DNA of 64,000 nt. Source: Rhizobiaceae bacterium (GTDB lineage Bacteria; Pseudomonadota; Alphaproteobacteria; Rhizobiales; Rhizobiaceae). The position numbers were made by a program, and so were the translations under genes. Positions 44,123-53,445 of this stretch are shown here, piece by piece. Every line of letters begins with the position of its first letter. The stretch's first letter is position 1. The notes under the pieces are model-generated. The model ran no database searches and was not told the DNA's origin. It saw nothing but the letters and a program-made list of their open reading frames with translations. Location of the stretch: assembly GCA_023953905.1 (NCBI GenBank), contig JAMLJA010000006.1, forward strand, positions 186,001-250,000, in the 5' to 3' direction.

Positions 44123-47100
44123 ATGAATATCCAGACAAAGCCGGACGGACCCCTGATCCTCTCAGGCCGTGACGTAACGGCCGTGCTTGGGCCGACCAAC
44201 ACTGGCAAGACGCATCTCGCCATCGAGCGCATGATCGCCCATGAAACCGGCGTGATCGGGCTACCGCTGAGGCTGCTTGCCCGGGAGGTCTACGCGCGCG
44301 TTTGTGAAAAAGTCGGTGCGCACAAGGTCGCGCTGATTACCGGCGAGGAAAAGATCGTACCGCCGGGAGCGCGCTATTCGGTCTGCACGGTGGAGGCGAT
44401 GCCGCGTGAAACCGAGGCGGCCTTCGTTGCCATCGACGAGGTGCAACTGGCCGGCGATCTTGAGCGCGGGCATATCTTCACAGACCGGCTCCTGCATCTG
44501 AGGGGGCGCCAGGAAACGCTGCTTCTCGGGGCAGCGACAATGCAGGGCATCCTGCAGAAGCTCTTGAGGGGCATCTCGGTCGTCACGCGGCCGCGGCTTT
44601 CACATCTTGCCTATGCGGGCTCGAAAAAGCTGACGCGTCTTCCGCGACGCTCGGCGATCGTCGCCTTTTCCGCCAACGAGGTCTATGGCATTGCCGAACT
44701 CATCCGCCGGCAGCGCGGGGGTGCGGCTGTGGTGCTTGGCGCGCTGAGCCCGCGCACGCGCAACGCTCAGGTGGAGCTCTACCAGTCCGGCGACGTTGAA
44801 TACCTCATTGCAACCGATGCCATTGGCATGGGCCTCAATCTGGACGTCGATCATGTGGCCTTCGCGCAGAACCGCAAGTTCGACGGCTATCAATTCCGCG
44901 ATCTCAATGCGGGCGAGCTTGGACAGATAGCCGGGCGAGCCGGTCGTCATATGCGCGATGGTACGTTTGGAGTGACCGGACGGGTCGATCCTTTCCCGGA
45001 CGAACTTGTGGAGCGGATCGAGGCGCATGAGTTCGATCCGGTCAAAGTGCTGCAGTGGCGCACGGCGCGCTTCGACTTCGCCAGCCTCGATGCGCTCAAG
45101 CGGTCGATCGAGACGCCGTCGCCCGTCGAGGGGCTGACGCGGGCGCTCCCTGCCGTCGACGCACAGGCACTCGAATATCTCTCAAAGGATGAGGACGTGC
45201 GGCGTCTGGCAGTGACGCCAAACCGGGTCGCCCTGCTTTGGGAGGTTTGCGTCCTGCCGGACTATCGGAAGGTTGCACCGGCCCAGCATGCCGACATCAT
45301 CGCGCAGATATATTTCGATCTGGCCAAACGCGGACATGTCGACGAGAATTACATGGCTGAGCAGGTGCGCCGCGCCGATTCCACCGAGGGTGATATCGAT
45401 ACGCTCTCGCACCGGATCGCGCATATCCGCACATGGACATTTGTTTCAAATCGACCCGGCTGGCTTGCCGATCCGGCACACTGGCAGGAAAAAACGCGAG
45501 AGATTGAGGACCGGCTGTCCGATGCGCTGCATGAGCGGTTGACGAAACGCTTCGTTGATCGCAGGACATCCGTGCTCATGAGGCGCCTTAGAGAGAACAG
45601 CATGCTTGAAGCCGAGATTAGCCCCACCGGGACGGTGACCGTAGAGGGTCATCATGTGGGTGAACTGCAGGGGTTCCGTTTCACGGCCGACCAAAGTGCT
45701 GGTGGCGAGGATGCGAAGGCAGTCAAGGCTGCCGCGCAAAAGGTGCTTGGAGCCGAGTTCGAGGCACGGGCCGAGCGGTTCTCCGTCTCACCCAATCATG
45801 ACATCGCGTTGGGATCCGACGGCGTGCTGCGCTGGATCGGTGCGCCCATCGGAACGCTGGCCAGCGGTGAGGACGCGCTCAAGCCGCGTGTGATCCTGTT
45901 TGCCGACGAGCAACTGACTGGACCTGCCCGCGACAAGGTGATGGCGCGAGCCGAACGATTTGTGGGATTCCAGATCGACACTTTCCTGAAGCCGCTGGTG
46001 GATCTCAAATCCGCTGAACAGCTTTCCGGTATCGCGCGCGGCATTGCGTTTCAGCTTGTTGAGAATTTCGGTCTGATCGATCGGCGCAGCATCGCCAGCG
46101 ACGTCAAGTCGCTCGATCAGGACGGGCGCGGCGCATTGCGGCGTCTGGGCGTGCGTTTCGGCGCCTATCATGTGTTCGTGCCTGCGATCCTGAAGCCGGC
46201 GCCTGCCGGGCTGGTCACTCTGTTGTGGGCCTTGCAGAATGACGGCAAGGACAAGCCCGGCTTTGGCGATATCGTACATCTTCTGGCGTCGGGCCGCACA
46301 TCGGTCGTCGTCAACCAGTCGTTCGATCCTGTCTTCTACAAACTCGCAGGCTTCCGCAGTCTTGGGCGTCGCGCCGTGCGCGTCGACATCCTGGAGCGCC
46401 TGGCCGATCTGATCCGGCCTGCATTGTCGTGGCGTGCCGGAACCGGCCCGCGTCCGGAAGGCGCTTTCGACGGCGCTGCCTTTATGGTGACACCGGCGAT
46501 GATGTCGATCCTGGGCGCCAATGCTGAGGACATGGAAGAAATCCTCAAGGGGCTTGGCTATCGCAGCGAAGCCAAGCAGGCCGCCGACGTAGCGGCAAGG
46601 CTTGAAGCGCTCGACGAGGCCGCTCGCAAGGCTGCCGAAGAAGCGGCAGCCAAGAAGCAGGCGGAAGCTGCTGCTAAACTTGCGGGAGAGCCCTCGGAAG
46701 CGGCATCGGAAACCTCAGCGGATGCCGCGCCCGTCGAGACCGAGGTCGTGCAGGAAGTGCCTGTCGAGACAGTGGCAGCCGAGTCCGATGGTCCGGTTGA
46801 AGCGTCGCAAAAACCTGAAGCTGCCGCCGCGGAGGATGGTCAGGACGAAGTTGTGTCTGTTGCGGCAGAAGAGGCTCCCAGGTCCTCGCCTGAGGCCGCT
46901 ACCGATGTTGAGCCTGAGGCCGCTACCGATGTTGAGGCAGTTCCTGAAGCCGCGGTGGAACAGGTCACAGCGCCTGCACCCGAGAGCGAGTCAGGAGTTG
47001 CTTCGGGCGACAGTGATACCGCTGCCGAACAGGCAGCCGAGGCGCCGAAGCCGATTCTGCTTTGGCGTCTGCAGCGCACCGAAGGCCGTCCGCGTCAGCG

Positions 47101-47437
47101 GCACGGCGAGCGCAATCGTCAGGGCCAGCGTGGGCGACAGGCTCCCGCTGGCGCCGAAGGTGCGGAGCAGGCCAATCGGGGCCCGCGTCCCGACAAGCCG
47201 AACTTCAAGCGCGACAGGTCGCAGCGTCATGGCCAGGGCGACCAGGCTGGCAGTGGTGAGAACCGTGGCAATCGTCCGCCGCGCTCCGGCAAGCCGGACG
47301 GCAGACCTGGCAAGCCGGATGGCAGGCACGGAAAGCCGCATGCACAGAGCAAGCCGCGTGAAGAGAAGCCGGTCCGTTTCGATCCCGATTCGCCCTTCGC
47401 AAAGCTCGCCGCATTAAGGGATCAGCTCAAGAAGTGA
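44123..47437 (+). CDS. SUV3-like DEAD/H-type RNA helicase with long disordered C-terminal tail
   Basis: The protein has 1,104 residues. Motif I is GPTNTGKTHLA, motif II is AIDEVQLAGD (DEVQ), motif VI is QIAGRAGRH. This is typical of the mitochondrial SUV3-related helicases conserved in alphaproteobacteria, linked to RNA decay. From about residue 830 the sequence becomes Ala/Glu-rich, then a basic RG/GKPDG-rich tail likely to bind RNA. A motif LLWRLQR lies between the two parts. Its stop overlaps the next gene (GTGA), suggesting linked RNA function. Confidence 0.92.
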   Translation: MNIQTKPDGPLILSGRDVTAVLGPTNTGKTHLAIERMIAHETGVIGLPLRLLAREVYARVCEKVGAHKVALITGEEKIVPPGARYSVCTVEAMPRETEAAFVAIDEVQLAGDLERGHIFTDRLLHLRGRQETLLLGAATMQGILQKLLRGISVVTRPRLSHLAYAGSKKLTRLPRRSAIVAFSANEVYGIAELIRRQRGGAAVVLGALSPRTRNAQVELYQSGDVEYLIATDAIGMGLNLDVDHVAFAQNRKFDGYQFRDLNAGELGQIAGRAGRHMRDGTFGVTGRVDPFPDELVERIEAHEFDPVKVLQWRTARFDFASLDALKRSIETPSPVEGLTRALPAVDAQALEYLSKDEDVRRLAVTPNRVALLWEVCVLPDYRKVAPAQHADIIAQIYFDLAKRGHVDENYMAEQVRRADSTEGDIDTLSHRIAHIRTWTFVSNRPGWLADPAHWQEKTREIEDRLSDALHERLTKRFVDRRTSVLMRRLRENSMLEAEISPTGTVTVEGHHVGELQGFRFTADQSAGGEDAKAVKAAAQKVLGAEFEARAERFSVSPNHDIALGSDGVLRWIGAPIGTLASGEDALKPRVILFADEQLTGPARDKVMARAERFVGFQIDTFLKPLVDLKSAEQLSGIARGIAFQLVENFGLIDRRSIASDVKSLDQDGRGALRRLGVRFGAYHVFVPAILKPAPAGLVTLLWALQNDGKDKPGFGDIVHLLASGRTSVVVNQSFDPVFYKLAGFRSLGRRAVRVDILERLADLIRPALSWRAGTGPRPEGAFDGAAFMVTPAMMSILGANAEDMEEILKGLGYRSEAKQAADVAARLEALDEAARKAAEEAAAKKQAEAAAKLAGEPSEAASETSADAAPVETEVVQEVPVETVAAESDGPVEASQKPEAAAAEDGQDEVVSVAAEEAPRSSPEAATDVEPEAATDVEAVPEAAVEQVTAPAPESESGVASGDSDTAAEQAAEAPKPILLWRLQRTEGRPRQRHGERNRQGQRGRQAPAGAEGAEQANRGPRPDKPNFKRDRSQRHGQGDQAGSGENRGNRPPRSGKPDGRPGKPDGRHGKPHAQSKPREEKPVRFDPDSPFAKLAALRDQLKK
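46889..46936 (+). repeat. Perfect 24-bp tandem duplication in the helicase tail
   Basis: Two exact adjacent copies of a 24-bp unit starting CCTGAGGCCGCT (46889-46912 and 46913-46936) encode PEAATDVE twice. It is in frame and within the disordered acidic region, consistent with slippage expansion. Confidence 0.85.
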
Positions 47438-47823
47438 GCGCGGGTGGACGACAGCGCATCGACAGATGGCTGTTCTTCGCGCGCATCGTGAAGTCGCGCT
47501 CTCTCGCGGCCAAGCTGGTGCAGTCCGGTCGTGTTCGCGTGAATGGCGACAAGATCGATCAAGCAGCCCGCATGGTTGGCGCCGGAGATGTTCTGACGAT
47601 CGGGCTCGATCGCCGCATCAGCGTTCTGCGTATCCTGGGCTGCGGTGAAAGGCGGGGTCCCTACGAGGAAGCGCGCTTGCTCTACGAAGATCTTTCGCCA
47701 CAACCCTCGCCCGAGGATCGGCACCTGCCTGACGCCATGAAGCCGGTTCGAGATGCCGGAAGCGGGCGCCCTACCAAGAAGGAACGGCGCGCTGTCGATC
47801 GCCTTACGGGATGGGAAGATTGA
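47434..47823 (+). CDS. S4-domain RNA-binding protein (HslR-like)
   Basis: The protein has 129 residues from GTG 47434, overlapping the helicase stop. The S4 domain covers residues 6-60 (QRIDRWLFFARIVKSRSLAAKLV, then SGRVRVNG). The C-terminus is basic (PTKKERRAVDRL). HslR relatives bind stalled 50S-nascent chain complexes; coupling to a helicase gene supports a ribosome or RNA quality-control role. Confidence 0.9.
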   Translation: MSAGGRQRIDRWLFFARIVKSRSLAAKLVQSGRVRVNGDKIDQAARMVGAGDVLTIGLDRRISVLRILGCGERRGPYEEARLLYEDLSPQPSPEDRHLPDAMKPVRDAGSGRPTKKERRAVDRLTGWED

Positions 47824-47996
47824 GCCTTCGGCCCGGAAAGAGAAATTCATTCCGCTTTGATGCGAAAGACGCCAATTTGCCGCCCTTGCAACACGCTCCC
47901 AAAGCGGTTACCTCACCCTTCTAGCCATCGCTCCGGAGCGAGACCAAGTCCGCCTGGAGCTGTCCGCCGTCCGGAAGTTTCGTCACAGGCAGCAGC

Positions 47997-48335
47997 ATGA
48001 CCTACGTCGTCACCGACAATTGCATCAAGTGCAAGTACATGGATTGCGTGGAGGTCTGTCCTGTAGATTGCTTCTATGAAGGCGAGAACATGCTCGTCAT
48101 TCATCCGGATGAGTGCATCGATTGCGGCGTCTGTGAGCCGGAGTGCCCGGCTGAGGCAATCAAGCCCGACACCGAGTCCGGTCTGGACAAGTGGCTGAAG
48201 GTCAATGCCGACTTCGCCGATAAGTGGCCTAACATCACCTCCAAGAAGGATGCTCCTCCGGATGCGAAGGAGTTCGACGGCGTGGAGGAGAAATTCGAGA
48301 AATATTTCTCGCCCGAGCCTGGCGAAGGCGACTGA
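47997..48335 (+). CDS. fdxA: Seven-iron ferredoxin
   Basis: The protein has 112 residues. Cys motifs [17 protein letters not shown] and [12 protein letters not shown] ligate one [3Fe-4S] and one [4Fe-4S] cluster, as in FdxA-type ferredoxins. The C-terminal acidic extension ([13 protein letters not shown]) is usual for alphaproteobacterial members. It is a cytoplasmic electron carrier. Confidence 0.95.
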   Translation: MTYVVTDNCIKCKYMDCVEVCPVDCFYEGENMLVIHPDECIDCGVCEPECPAEAIKPDTESGLDKWLKVNADFADKWPNITSKKDAPPDAKEFDGVEEKFEKYFSPEPGEGD

Positions 48336-48682
48336 TCTGGAATTTTCCGGTCAGATAGTTTGAAGAGAGTTTTTACCTGTCGGGTGGACTTGACAGGGGG
48401 CGTCTCTTCGCGGCGCAGCAAATTGTTGATTCTCGCGCCTTTTTATGTTACCAATAACTCACATGCCGGTGGCACAGCGTCGATCTTGGCGGATTGCCTC
48501 ATCATTGAAAGGTGTTTCTCACTCACGGGTCAGGTCAGCTTGAGCCGGCGGAGCGATGTTTCGCTTGTCAGCTCTCACCGGATCCCATGTGAGCGCCTCC
48601 TCTCGGCAAGATATGCAGCGGCAAAGCGCTGCGACACGTAGTCGGCTGACATGCCGGCGAACACGAAGGAGTTACGGGCGTA
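48336..48682. other. 347-bp intergenic region upstream of carD
   Basis: No ORF with coding character was seen. TTGACA occurs near 48389 without a good -10 partner. The region probably holds the carD promoter and a long leader; no riboswitch was recognised. Confidence 0.4.
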
Positions 48683-49267
48683 ATGGTTTCTACCCCTCAG
48701 CAGAAGAAGTCGACGGGCCGCAATGGCTTCAAGTCGGGCGAATTTATCGTGTACCCTGCCCACGGCGTGGGACAGATCGTGGCGATAGAAGACCAGGAGG
48801 TTGCAGGCCACAAGCTTGAGCTCTTCGTTATCGATTTCCAGAAAGACAAGATGCGCCTGAAAGTGCCTGTGGCCAAGGCCGCGTCCATCGGGATGCGCAA
48901 GCTCTCCGAGACCGACTATGTCGAACGTGCGTTGAAGGTGGTTCAGGGTCGGGCGCGCGTCAAGCGCACGATGTGGTCGCGCCGTGCGCAGGAATATGAC
49001 GCGAAGATCAATTCCGGCGACCTGATTCAGATTTCCGAGGTCGTGCGCGATCTGTATCGCGCCGACAATCAGCCGGAGCAGTCCTATTCAGAGCGTCAGC
49101 TCTATGAGGCGGCGCTCGATCGCATGGCCCGCGAGATCGCCGCGGTCAATCGCATGTCGGAAACCGAGGCCGTCCATCTGATCGAGACGAACCTCAACAA
49201 GGGTCCGAAGCGCGGCGCCAAGGCCGACAATGAGGAAGCCGAGACGGAACAGGACGAGGCTGCCTAA
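48683..49267 (+). CDS. carD: CarD-family transcriptional regulator
   Basis: The protein has 194 residues. The N-terminal RNA-polymerase-interacting Tudor-like domain spans residues 14-75 (GEFIVYPAHGVGQIVAIEDQEV, then MRLKVPVAKA). A helical DNA-contacting domain follows (WSRRAQEYDAKINSGD, RQLYEAALDRMAREIAAV). The tail is acidic. CarD stabilises open complexes at rRNA and other promoters. A terminator follows directly. Confidence 0.93.
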   Translation: MVSTPQQKKSTGRNGFKSGEFIVYPAHGVGQIVAIEDQEVAGHKLELFVIDFQKDKMRLKVPVAKAASIGMRKLSETDYVERALKVVQGRARVKRTMWSRRAQEYDAKINSGDLIQISEVVRDLYRADNQPEQSYSERQLYEAALDRMAREIAAVNRMSETEAVHLIETNLNKGPKRGAKADNEEAETEQDEAA

Positions 49268-49302
49268 GCGCAACCCTTTTTCTGCAAGGCGGATTTGACA
49301 AG

Positions 49303-49326
49303 ACCCGGTCGCAAGGCCGGGTTTTT
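49303..49326 (+). terminator. Intrinsic terminator after carD
   Basis: ACCCGG (49303-49308) pairs with CCGGGT (49317-49322) over an 8-nt loop, followed by a T-run to 49326. Confidence 0.8.
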
Positions 49327-49342
49327 GTTTGGAGGCAGATTC

Positions 49343-50404
49343 TCATGCCGTGTGACTGTTCTCGTCGACCAGGATCTGAAGCTTCACGTCATCCGGACGC
49401 GCCTCGACGGCGCGATCGAACGCGGCGATGGAATCCTCGAAATTGAAGGTGTCCGAGATCAGTGGTTTCAGGTCGACACGACCGGAGGCCATTAGCGCGA
49501 TGGCACGATCATACTGATTTGCATATCGAAATACGCTTTCGATGCGGGCTTCCTTCGTCGTGCAGGTTGCAATGTCCACCGGGACCGGCGCTACGGGAAG
49601 CCCGACAGCAACGATTGCTCCGCCTGGCCGGAGAAGATCGAAGATCGTTGCCCAGACCCTCGGCGACCCGGAACATTCGAAAACCACGTCCGCGCCCCAG
49701 CCATCGGTCAATGCCGCGACTTCCGCAGCCAGATTTTTGGTGCCGGCATTGATCGGGATCACGCCCTGATACCTGCCAGCAATGTCCAGCTTTGGCTGGG
49801 CGAGGTCCGCGACGATCGCGCGGGCACAGCCGCCTGCGAGCGCGGCAATGGCAACCATCGTGCCGATAGGGCCGGCGCCAATGACCACCGCTGTATCTCC
49901 CGGTGCGATGCGCGCCTTGTACGCGGCCTGCATGCCCACTGCGAAAGGTTCGACCATCGCGCCCTCGGCGAAGCTGACGTTGTCCGGCAAGCGGAATGTG
50001 AAATCGGCCGGATGCACCACATAAGGCGTGAGGACGCCATGGACGGGAGGCGTCGCCCAGAAAGTTACGGCCGGATCCACATTGTACAATCCCAGCCGGC
50101 TCGCTTTGGACTTCGGATTGGGAATTCCGGGCTCCATGCAGACGCGGTCCCCCACTTTCAGGGTGGTGACCTTTTCGCCGATCTGCACAACGGTCCCCGA
50201 AGCTTCATGACCCAAAACCATCGGTTCGTTGACGACGAAGGGCCCTATCCGGCCGTGCGTGTAGTAGTGAACATCCGATCCGCAGACGCCCACCGTATGG
50301 ATCCTGATTTTCACATCATCCGGTCCGACCTTCATCGGCAGGTCGATATTGCGCAGCGAGAGTTCGTGCTGGCGCTCCAGGACAAGTGCGCGAACCGATT
50401 CCAT
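49343..50404 (-). CDS. Zinc-dependent NAD(P) polyol (xylitol/sorbitol-type) dehydrogenase
   Basis: The protein has 353 residues. Catalytic zinc ligands are Cys in [16 protein letters not shown] and His-Glu in GHEASG; the cofactor motif is GAGPIG. A typical four-Cys structural zinc loop is absent, as in sorbitol dehydrogenases. ATG 50404 was chosen because the family N-terminus begins there. It oxidises a polyol such as xylitol or sorbitol; exact substrate uncertain. It is divergent from acs. Confidence 0.9.
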   Translation of the reverse strand: MESVRALVLERQHELSLRNIDLPMKVGPDDVKIRIHTVGVCGSDVHYYTHGRIGPFVVNEPMVLGHEASGTVVQIGEKVTTLKVGDRVCMEPGIPNPKSKASRLGLYNVDPAVTFWATPPVHGVLTPYVVHPADFTFRLPDNVSFAEGAMVEPFAVGMQAAYKARIAPGDTAVVIGAGPIGTMVAIAALAGGCARAIVADLAQPKLDIAGRYQGVIPINAGTKNLAAEVAALTDGWGADVVFECSGSPRVWATIFDLLRPGGAIVAVGLPVAPVPVDIATCTTKEARIESVFRYANQYDRAIALMASGRVDLKPLISDTFNFEDSIAAFDRAVEARPDDVKLQILVDENSHTA

Positions 50405-50619
50405 GGCGTTTCCCCGCATCATCTTGCAGATATTGTCGCTGTCAGAAGACGCCCTATCGACCGTCTGCGTCAAGCTCGGGTAACCTTGTGTGGGACTCAT
50501 CTGACCTTCAACGTTTTGCCTAATCCGAAGGTAAGATGTTGCCGGAGGGGGGAAACTGATACTAGATGCCCGGATTATGCAGGGATGCGGGCGCAAGCCT
50601 GCAGGAGGAAGAGCAAGAA

Positions 50620-52575
50620 ATGTCCGAAACTCATGTCCACCGCGTCCAGGCGGCGTGGAAGAAAGAAGCTTTGATCGACAACGAGACGTATCTGAAATGG
50701 TACGCAGACAGCGTGAAGAACCCCGATAAGTTCTGGGGCAAGCATGGCAAGCGGATCGAATGGTTCAAGCCCTACACCAAGGTGAAGAACACGTCCTTCA
50801 AGGGGAAGGTGTCCATCAAATGGTATGAGGATGGGCAGACCAACGTCTCCTATAATTGCATCGACCGCCATCTGAAGAAGCGCGGCAATCAGACAGCCAT
50901 AGTCTGGGAAGGCGACAATCCATACGACGACAAGAAGATCACCTATAACGAGCTGCACGAGCACGTTTGCAGGCTGGCAAACGTGATGAAGAAGCACGGC
51001 GTCAAGAAGGGCGACCGCGTCACCATCTACATGCCGATGATCCCCGAGGCTGCCTACGCGATGCTCGCATGCACGCGCATTGGCGCCGTCCATTCTGTCG
51101 TTTTTGGAGGGTTTTCGCCCGATTCGCTGGCCGGGCGTATTGTCGATTGCGAGTCGACCTTCGTCATCACGGCAGACGAGGGTCTTCGCGGCGGCCGGAC
51201 CATCCCGCTCAAGGAGAATACCGACAAGGCCATCGACATTGCGGCCCGCAATTTCGTGATGGTCAAGAACGTGCTCGTCGTGCGCCGCACGGGCGGGAAG
51301 GTCGGTTGGGCGAACGGCCGCGACCTCTGGTATCATGACGAGGTCGCGACAGTGAAGGCCGAGTGCAAGCCGGAGAAGATGAAGGCGGAGGATCCGCTTT
51401 TCATCCTCTATACGTCCGGTTCGACGGGAAAGCCCAAGGGCGTCCTGCACACGACCGGGGGCTATCTGGTGTATGTGTCCATGACTCACCAGTACGTCTT
51501 CGACTATCACGACGGAGAGATCTACTGGTGCACGGCCGATGTTGGCTGGGTCACCGGGCACAGCTACCTCGTCTATGGACCGCTGGCCAACGGCGCGACC
51601 ACGCTGATGTTTGAGGGGGTCCCGAACTATCCGAGCGTTTCGCGCTTCTGGGAAATCGTGGACAAGCACAAGGTCGACATCTTCTATACGGCGCCGACGG
51701 CTCTTCGCGCCCTTATGGGCGCCGGCGACAGCCATGTCACCAAAACTTCACGCAAGTCGCTGCGGGTGCTGGGGTCCGTCGGCGAGCCGATCAATCCTGA
51801 AGCCTGGGAGTGGTACTACAACGTCGTCGGCAACGGCAAGATTCCGATCGTCGATACGTGGTGGCAGACCGAAACGGGCGGCATTCTGATCACGCCGCTG
51901 CCGGGCGCCACCGACCTGAAAGCCGGGTCCGCGACACGACCATTCTTTGGCGTTCAGCCGCAACTGGTCGACAATGAAGGCAATGTGCTGGAGGGGGCCA
52001 CAGACGGAAATCTTTGCATCATAGATTCCTGGCCGGGACAGATGCGTACGGTCTATGGCGATCACGACCGGTTCGTGCAGACCTATTTCTCGACCTATAA
52101 GGGGAAATACTTCACTGGCGATGGCTGCCGCCGTGACGAAGATGGCTACTACTGGATCACCGGACGCGTTGATGACGTCATCAATGTCTCGGGCCATCGG
52201 ATGGGCACGGCTGAGGTCGAGTCCGCCCTTGTCAGCCACGACAAGGTGTCCGAGGCTGCGGTTGTTGGTTATCCGCACGACGTGAAGGGGCAGGGAATCT
52301 ACTGCTACGTGACACTCATGTCAGGTGAAGACGGGTCGGACGCCCTGCGCAAGGACCTCGTGGCACATGTCCGCAAGGAAATCGGCGCCATTGCCACGCC
52401 TGACAAGATCCAGTTCGCGCCCGGTCTGCCAAAGACCCGCTCGGGCAAGATCATGCGCCGCATTCTGCGCAAGATCGCCGAGGACGATTTCGGTTCACTC
52501 GGGGATACTTCGACGCTGGCCGATCCCGGCGTGGTCGACGATCTCGTCGTCAACCGGCAGAACAAGAAGGGCTAA
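50620..52575 (+). CDS. acs: Acetyl-CoA synthetase
   Basis: The protein has 651 residues. The P-loop is [22 protein letters not shown] contacts AMP/acetate, and the C-terminal RSGKIMRR contains the acetylation-regulated Lys. It converts acetate, ATP and CoA to acetyl-CoA. AGGAGGAAG precedes ATG 50620. A bidirectional terminator follows. Confidence 0.96.
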   Translation: MSETHVHRVQAAWKKEALIDNETYLKWYADSVKNPDKFWGKHGKRIEWFKPYTKVKNTSFKGKVSIKWYEDGQTNVSYNCIDRHLKKRGNQTAIVWEGDNPYDDKKITYNELHEHVCRLANVMKKHGVKKGDRVTIYMPMIPEAAYAMLACTRIGAVHSVVFGGFSPDSLAGRIVDCESTFVITADEGLRGGRTIPLKENTDKAIDIAARNFVMVKNVLVVRRTGGKVGWANGRDLWYHDEVATVKAECKPEKMKAEDPLFILYTSGSTGKPKGVLHTTGGYLVYVSMTHQYVFDYHDGEIYWCTADVGWVTGHSYLVYGPLANGATTLMFEGVPNYPSVSRFWEIVDKHKVDIFYTAPTALRALMGAGDSHVTKTSRKSLRVLGSVGEPINPEAWEWYYNVVGNGKIPIVDTWWQTETGGILITPLPGATDLKAGSATRPFFGVQPQLVDNEGNVLEGATDGNLCIIDSWPGQMRTVYGDHDRFVQTYFSTYKGKYFTGDGCRRDEDGYYWITGRVDDVINVSGHRMGTAEVESALVSHDKVSEAAVVGYPHDVKGQGIYCYVTLMSGEDGSDALRKDLVAHVRKEIGAIATPDKIQFAPGLPKTRSGKIMRRILRKIAEDDFGSLGDTSTLADPGVVDDLVVNRQNKKG

Positions 52576-52611
52576 ACAAACGGGGCGTGTCCGCCCACTG
52601 ACTGACCTGAA

Positions 52612-52645
52612 AGGCACCCGCCGCCGCTGCATGGCGCGGGTGCCT
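52612..52645. terminator. Bidirectional terminator between acs and the excalibur-domain gene
   Basis: AGGCACCCGC (52612-52621) pairs perfectly with GCGGGTGCCT (52636-52645) across a 14-nt loop. It lies between convergent stops at 52575 and 52660. Confidence 0.75.
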
Positions 52646-52659
52646 GGTTCCTTTCGTTC

Positions 52660-52944
52660 CTAGCAGCCGATCTCCTCGCGGATCTGGTCCACTTCCTCTC
52701 GGGAATGGCAGATATTCTCACAAGGAATGCCATCCTTGTCGGCATCCGCGCGGCTGTAACCGCCGCACCATATCTCGACGGCTTCACGGCAGCTGCGGAC
52801 CTGCTTGCAGCTGGAGGCTCGCTGAGCCACCACCACGGATCCGGTGTCCGCGGAACTCCAGCTTTCGGGCGAGGCGTTCGCCCGATTCGACGGCATGCAG
52901 GTGAGGGCAGCCAGCATGGCTGCGCCCATGAAGACTTTATCCAA
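52660..52944 (-). CDS. Secreted excalibur calcium-binding-domain protein
   Basis: The protein has about 94 residues. A short signal peptide (FMGAAMLAALTCMP, cleavage near RANA) precedes a C-terminal excalibur motif: SCKQVRSCREAVEIW, CGGYSRADADKDGIPCENIC with the DxDxDGxxCE loop. TTG 52944 is favoured because a G-rich site lies just upstream and it gives a normal signal peptide; ATG 52929 is an alternative. Probably a periplasmic or extracellular protein of unknown role. Confidence 0.8.
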   Translation of the reverse strand: MDKVFMGAAMLAALTCMPSNRANASPESWSSADTGSVVVAQRASSCKQVRSCREAVEIWCGGYSRADADKDGIPCENICHSREEVDQIREEIGC

Positions 52945-53134
52945 TTGACCCCCCCTTTCCCCTCCGCTGCTGCGCCGATCCGGTATTCGGATTTTCTGCC
53001 ACACCCGATTGCACTACAGGTCGATCTTGAGGTGTGCCTTCAGCCGAAGGCTTGAAGAAAATCCCCGCCTGTACTTTTTCCCCTTGCGCAACGGCGGTAT
53101 CGCACCGACATTGCACCTGTGTTCAATCAATTGA

Positions 53135-53147
53135 AAGGAGGTGATCC
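53135..53147 (+). promoter_or_regulatory. Extreme Shine-Dalgarno, 13-nt match to the 16S rRNA 3' tail
   Basis: AAGGAGGTGATCC complements the canonical bacterial 16S tail without a mismatch. The core GGAGG lies 7 nt before ATG 53149, the start of a 23-codon ORF. Confidence 0.75.
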
Positions 53148-53148
53148 A

Positions 53149-53220
53149 ATGTCGAGTGGTTTCGTATCCCAGAGCGTGATCTCGGTGGATTGCCTTTTCG
53201 GAGAGCAGCCTCTTCGCTGA
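53149..53220 (+). CDS. Candidate 23-residue small protein with very strong ribosome-binding site
   Basis: The ORF encodes MSSGFVSQSVISVDCLFGEQ plus PLR and a TGA stop. It has no recognised family. Its start is preceded by the full anti-SD match at 53135-53147 and it lies in a compact unit ended by an intrinsic terminator at 53286-53317. A second short frame (GTG 53232 to 53303, 23 codons, very basic with SRAGRKSRKT) follows before the terminator. Either could be a functional micropeptide, or the unit may be an sRNA that engages ribosomes. Confidence 0.5.
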   Translation: MSSGFVSQSVISVDCLFGEQPLR

Positions 53221-53285
53221 GACGTAATCCCGTGCGGCTGGTGACACGCGTCACCGCCATGTCGCGCGCTGGACGAAAGTCACGG

Positions 53286-53317
53286 AAGACCGTCGCTTCA
53301 TGAGCGGCGGTCTTTTT
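53286..53317 (+). terminator. Intrinsic terminator of the small-ORF unit
   Basis: AAGACCGTCGC (53286-53296) pairs with GCGGCGGTCTT (53304-53314) with one G-U pair across a 7-nt loop, followed by further T residues. Confidence 0.8.
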
Positions 53318-53445
53318 GTTTCAGGCGGGTCAGGTGGCAGAATCACTGCTCTTGAATGCAACAGGCGCAAACGGAGCGTAGTAACTAATCGCAGATGGGT
53401 CGGATCGAATTGTCAGCAGCGATTGGCGGCTGACAAATCGCTCGT

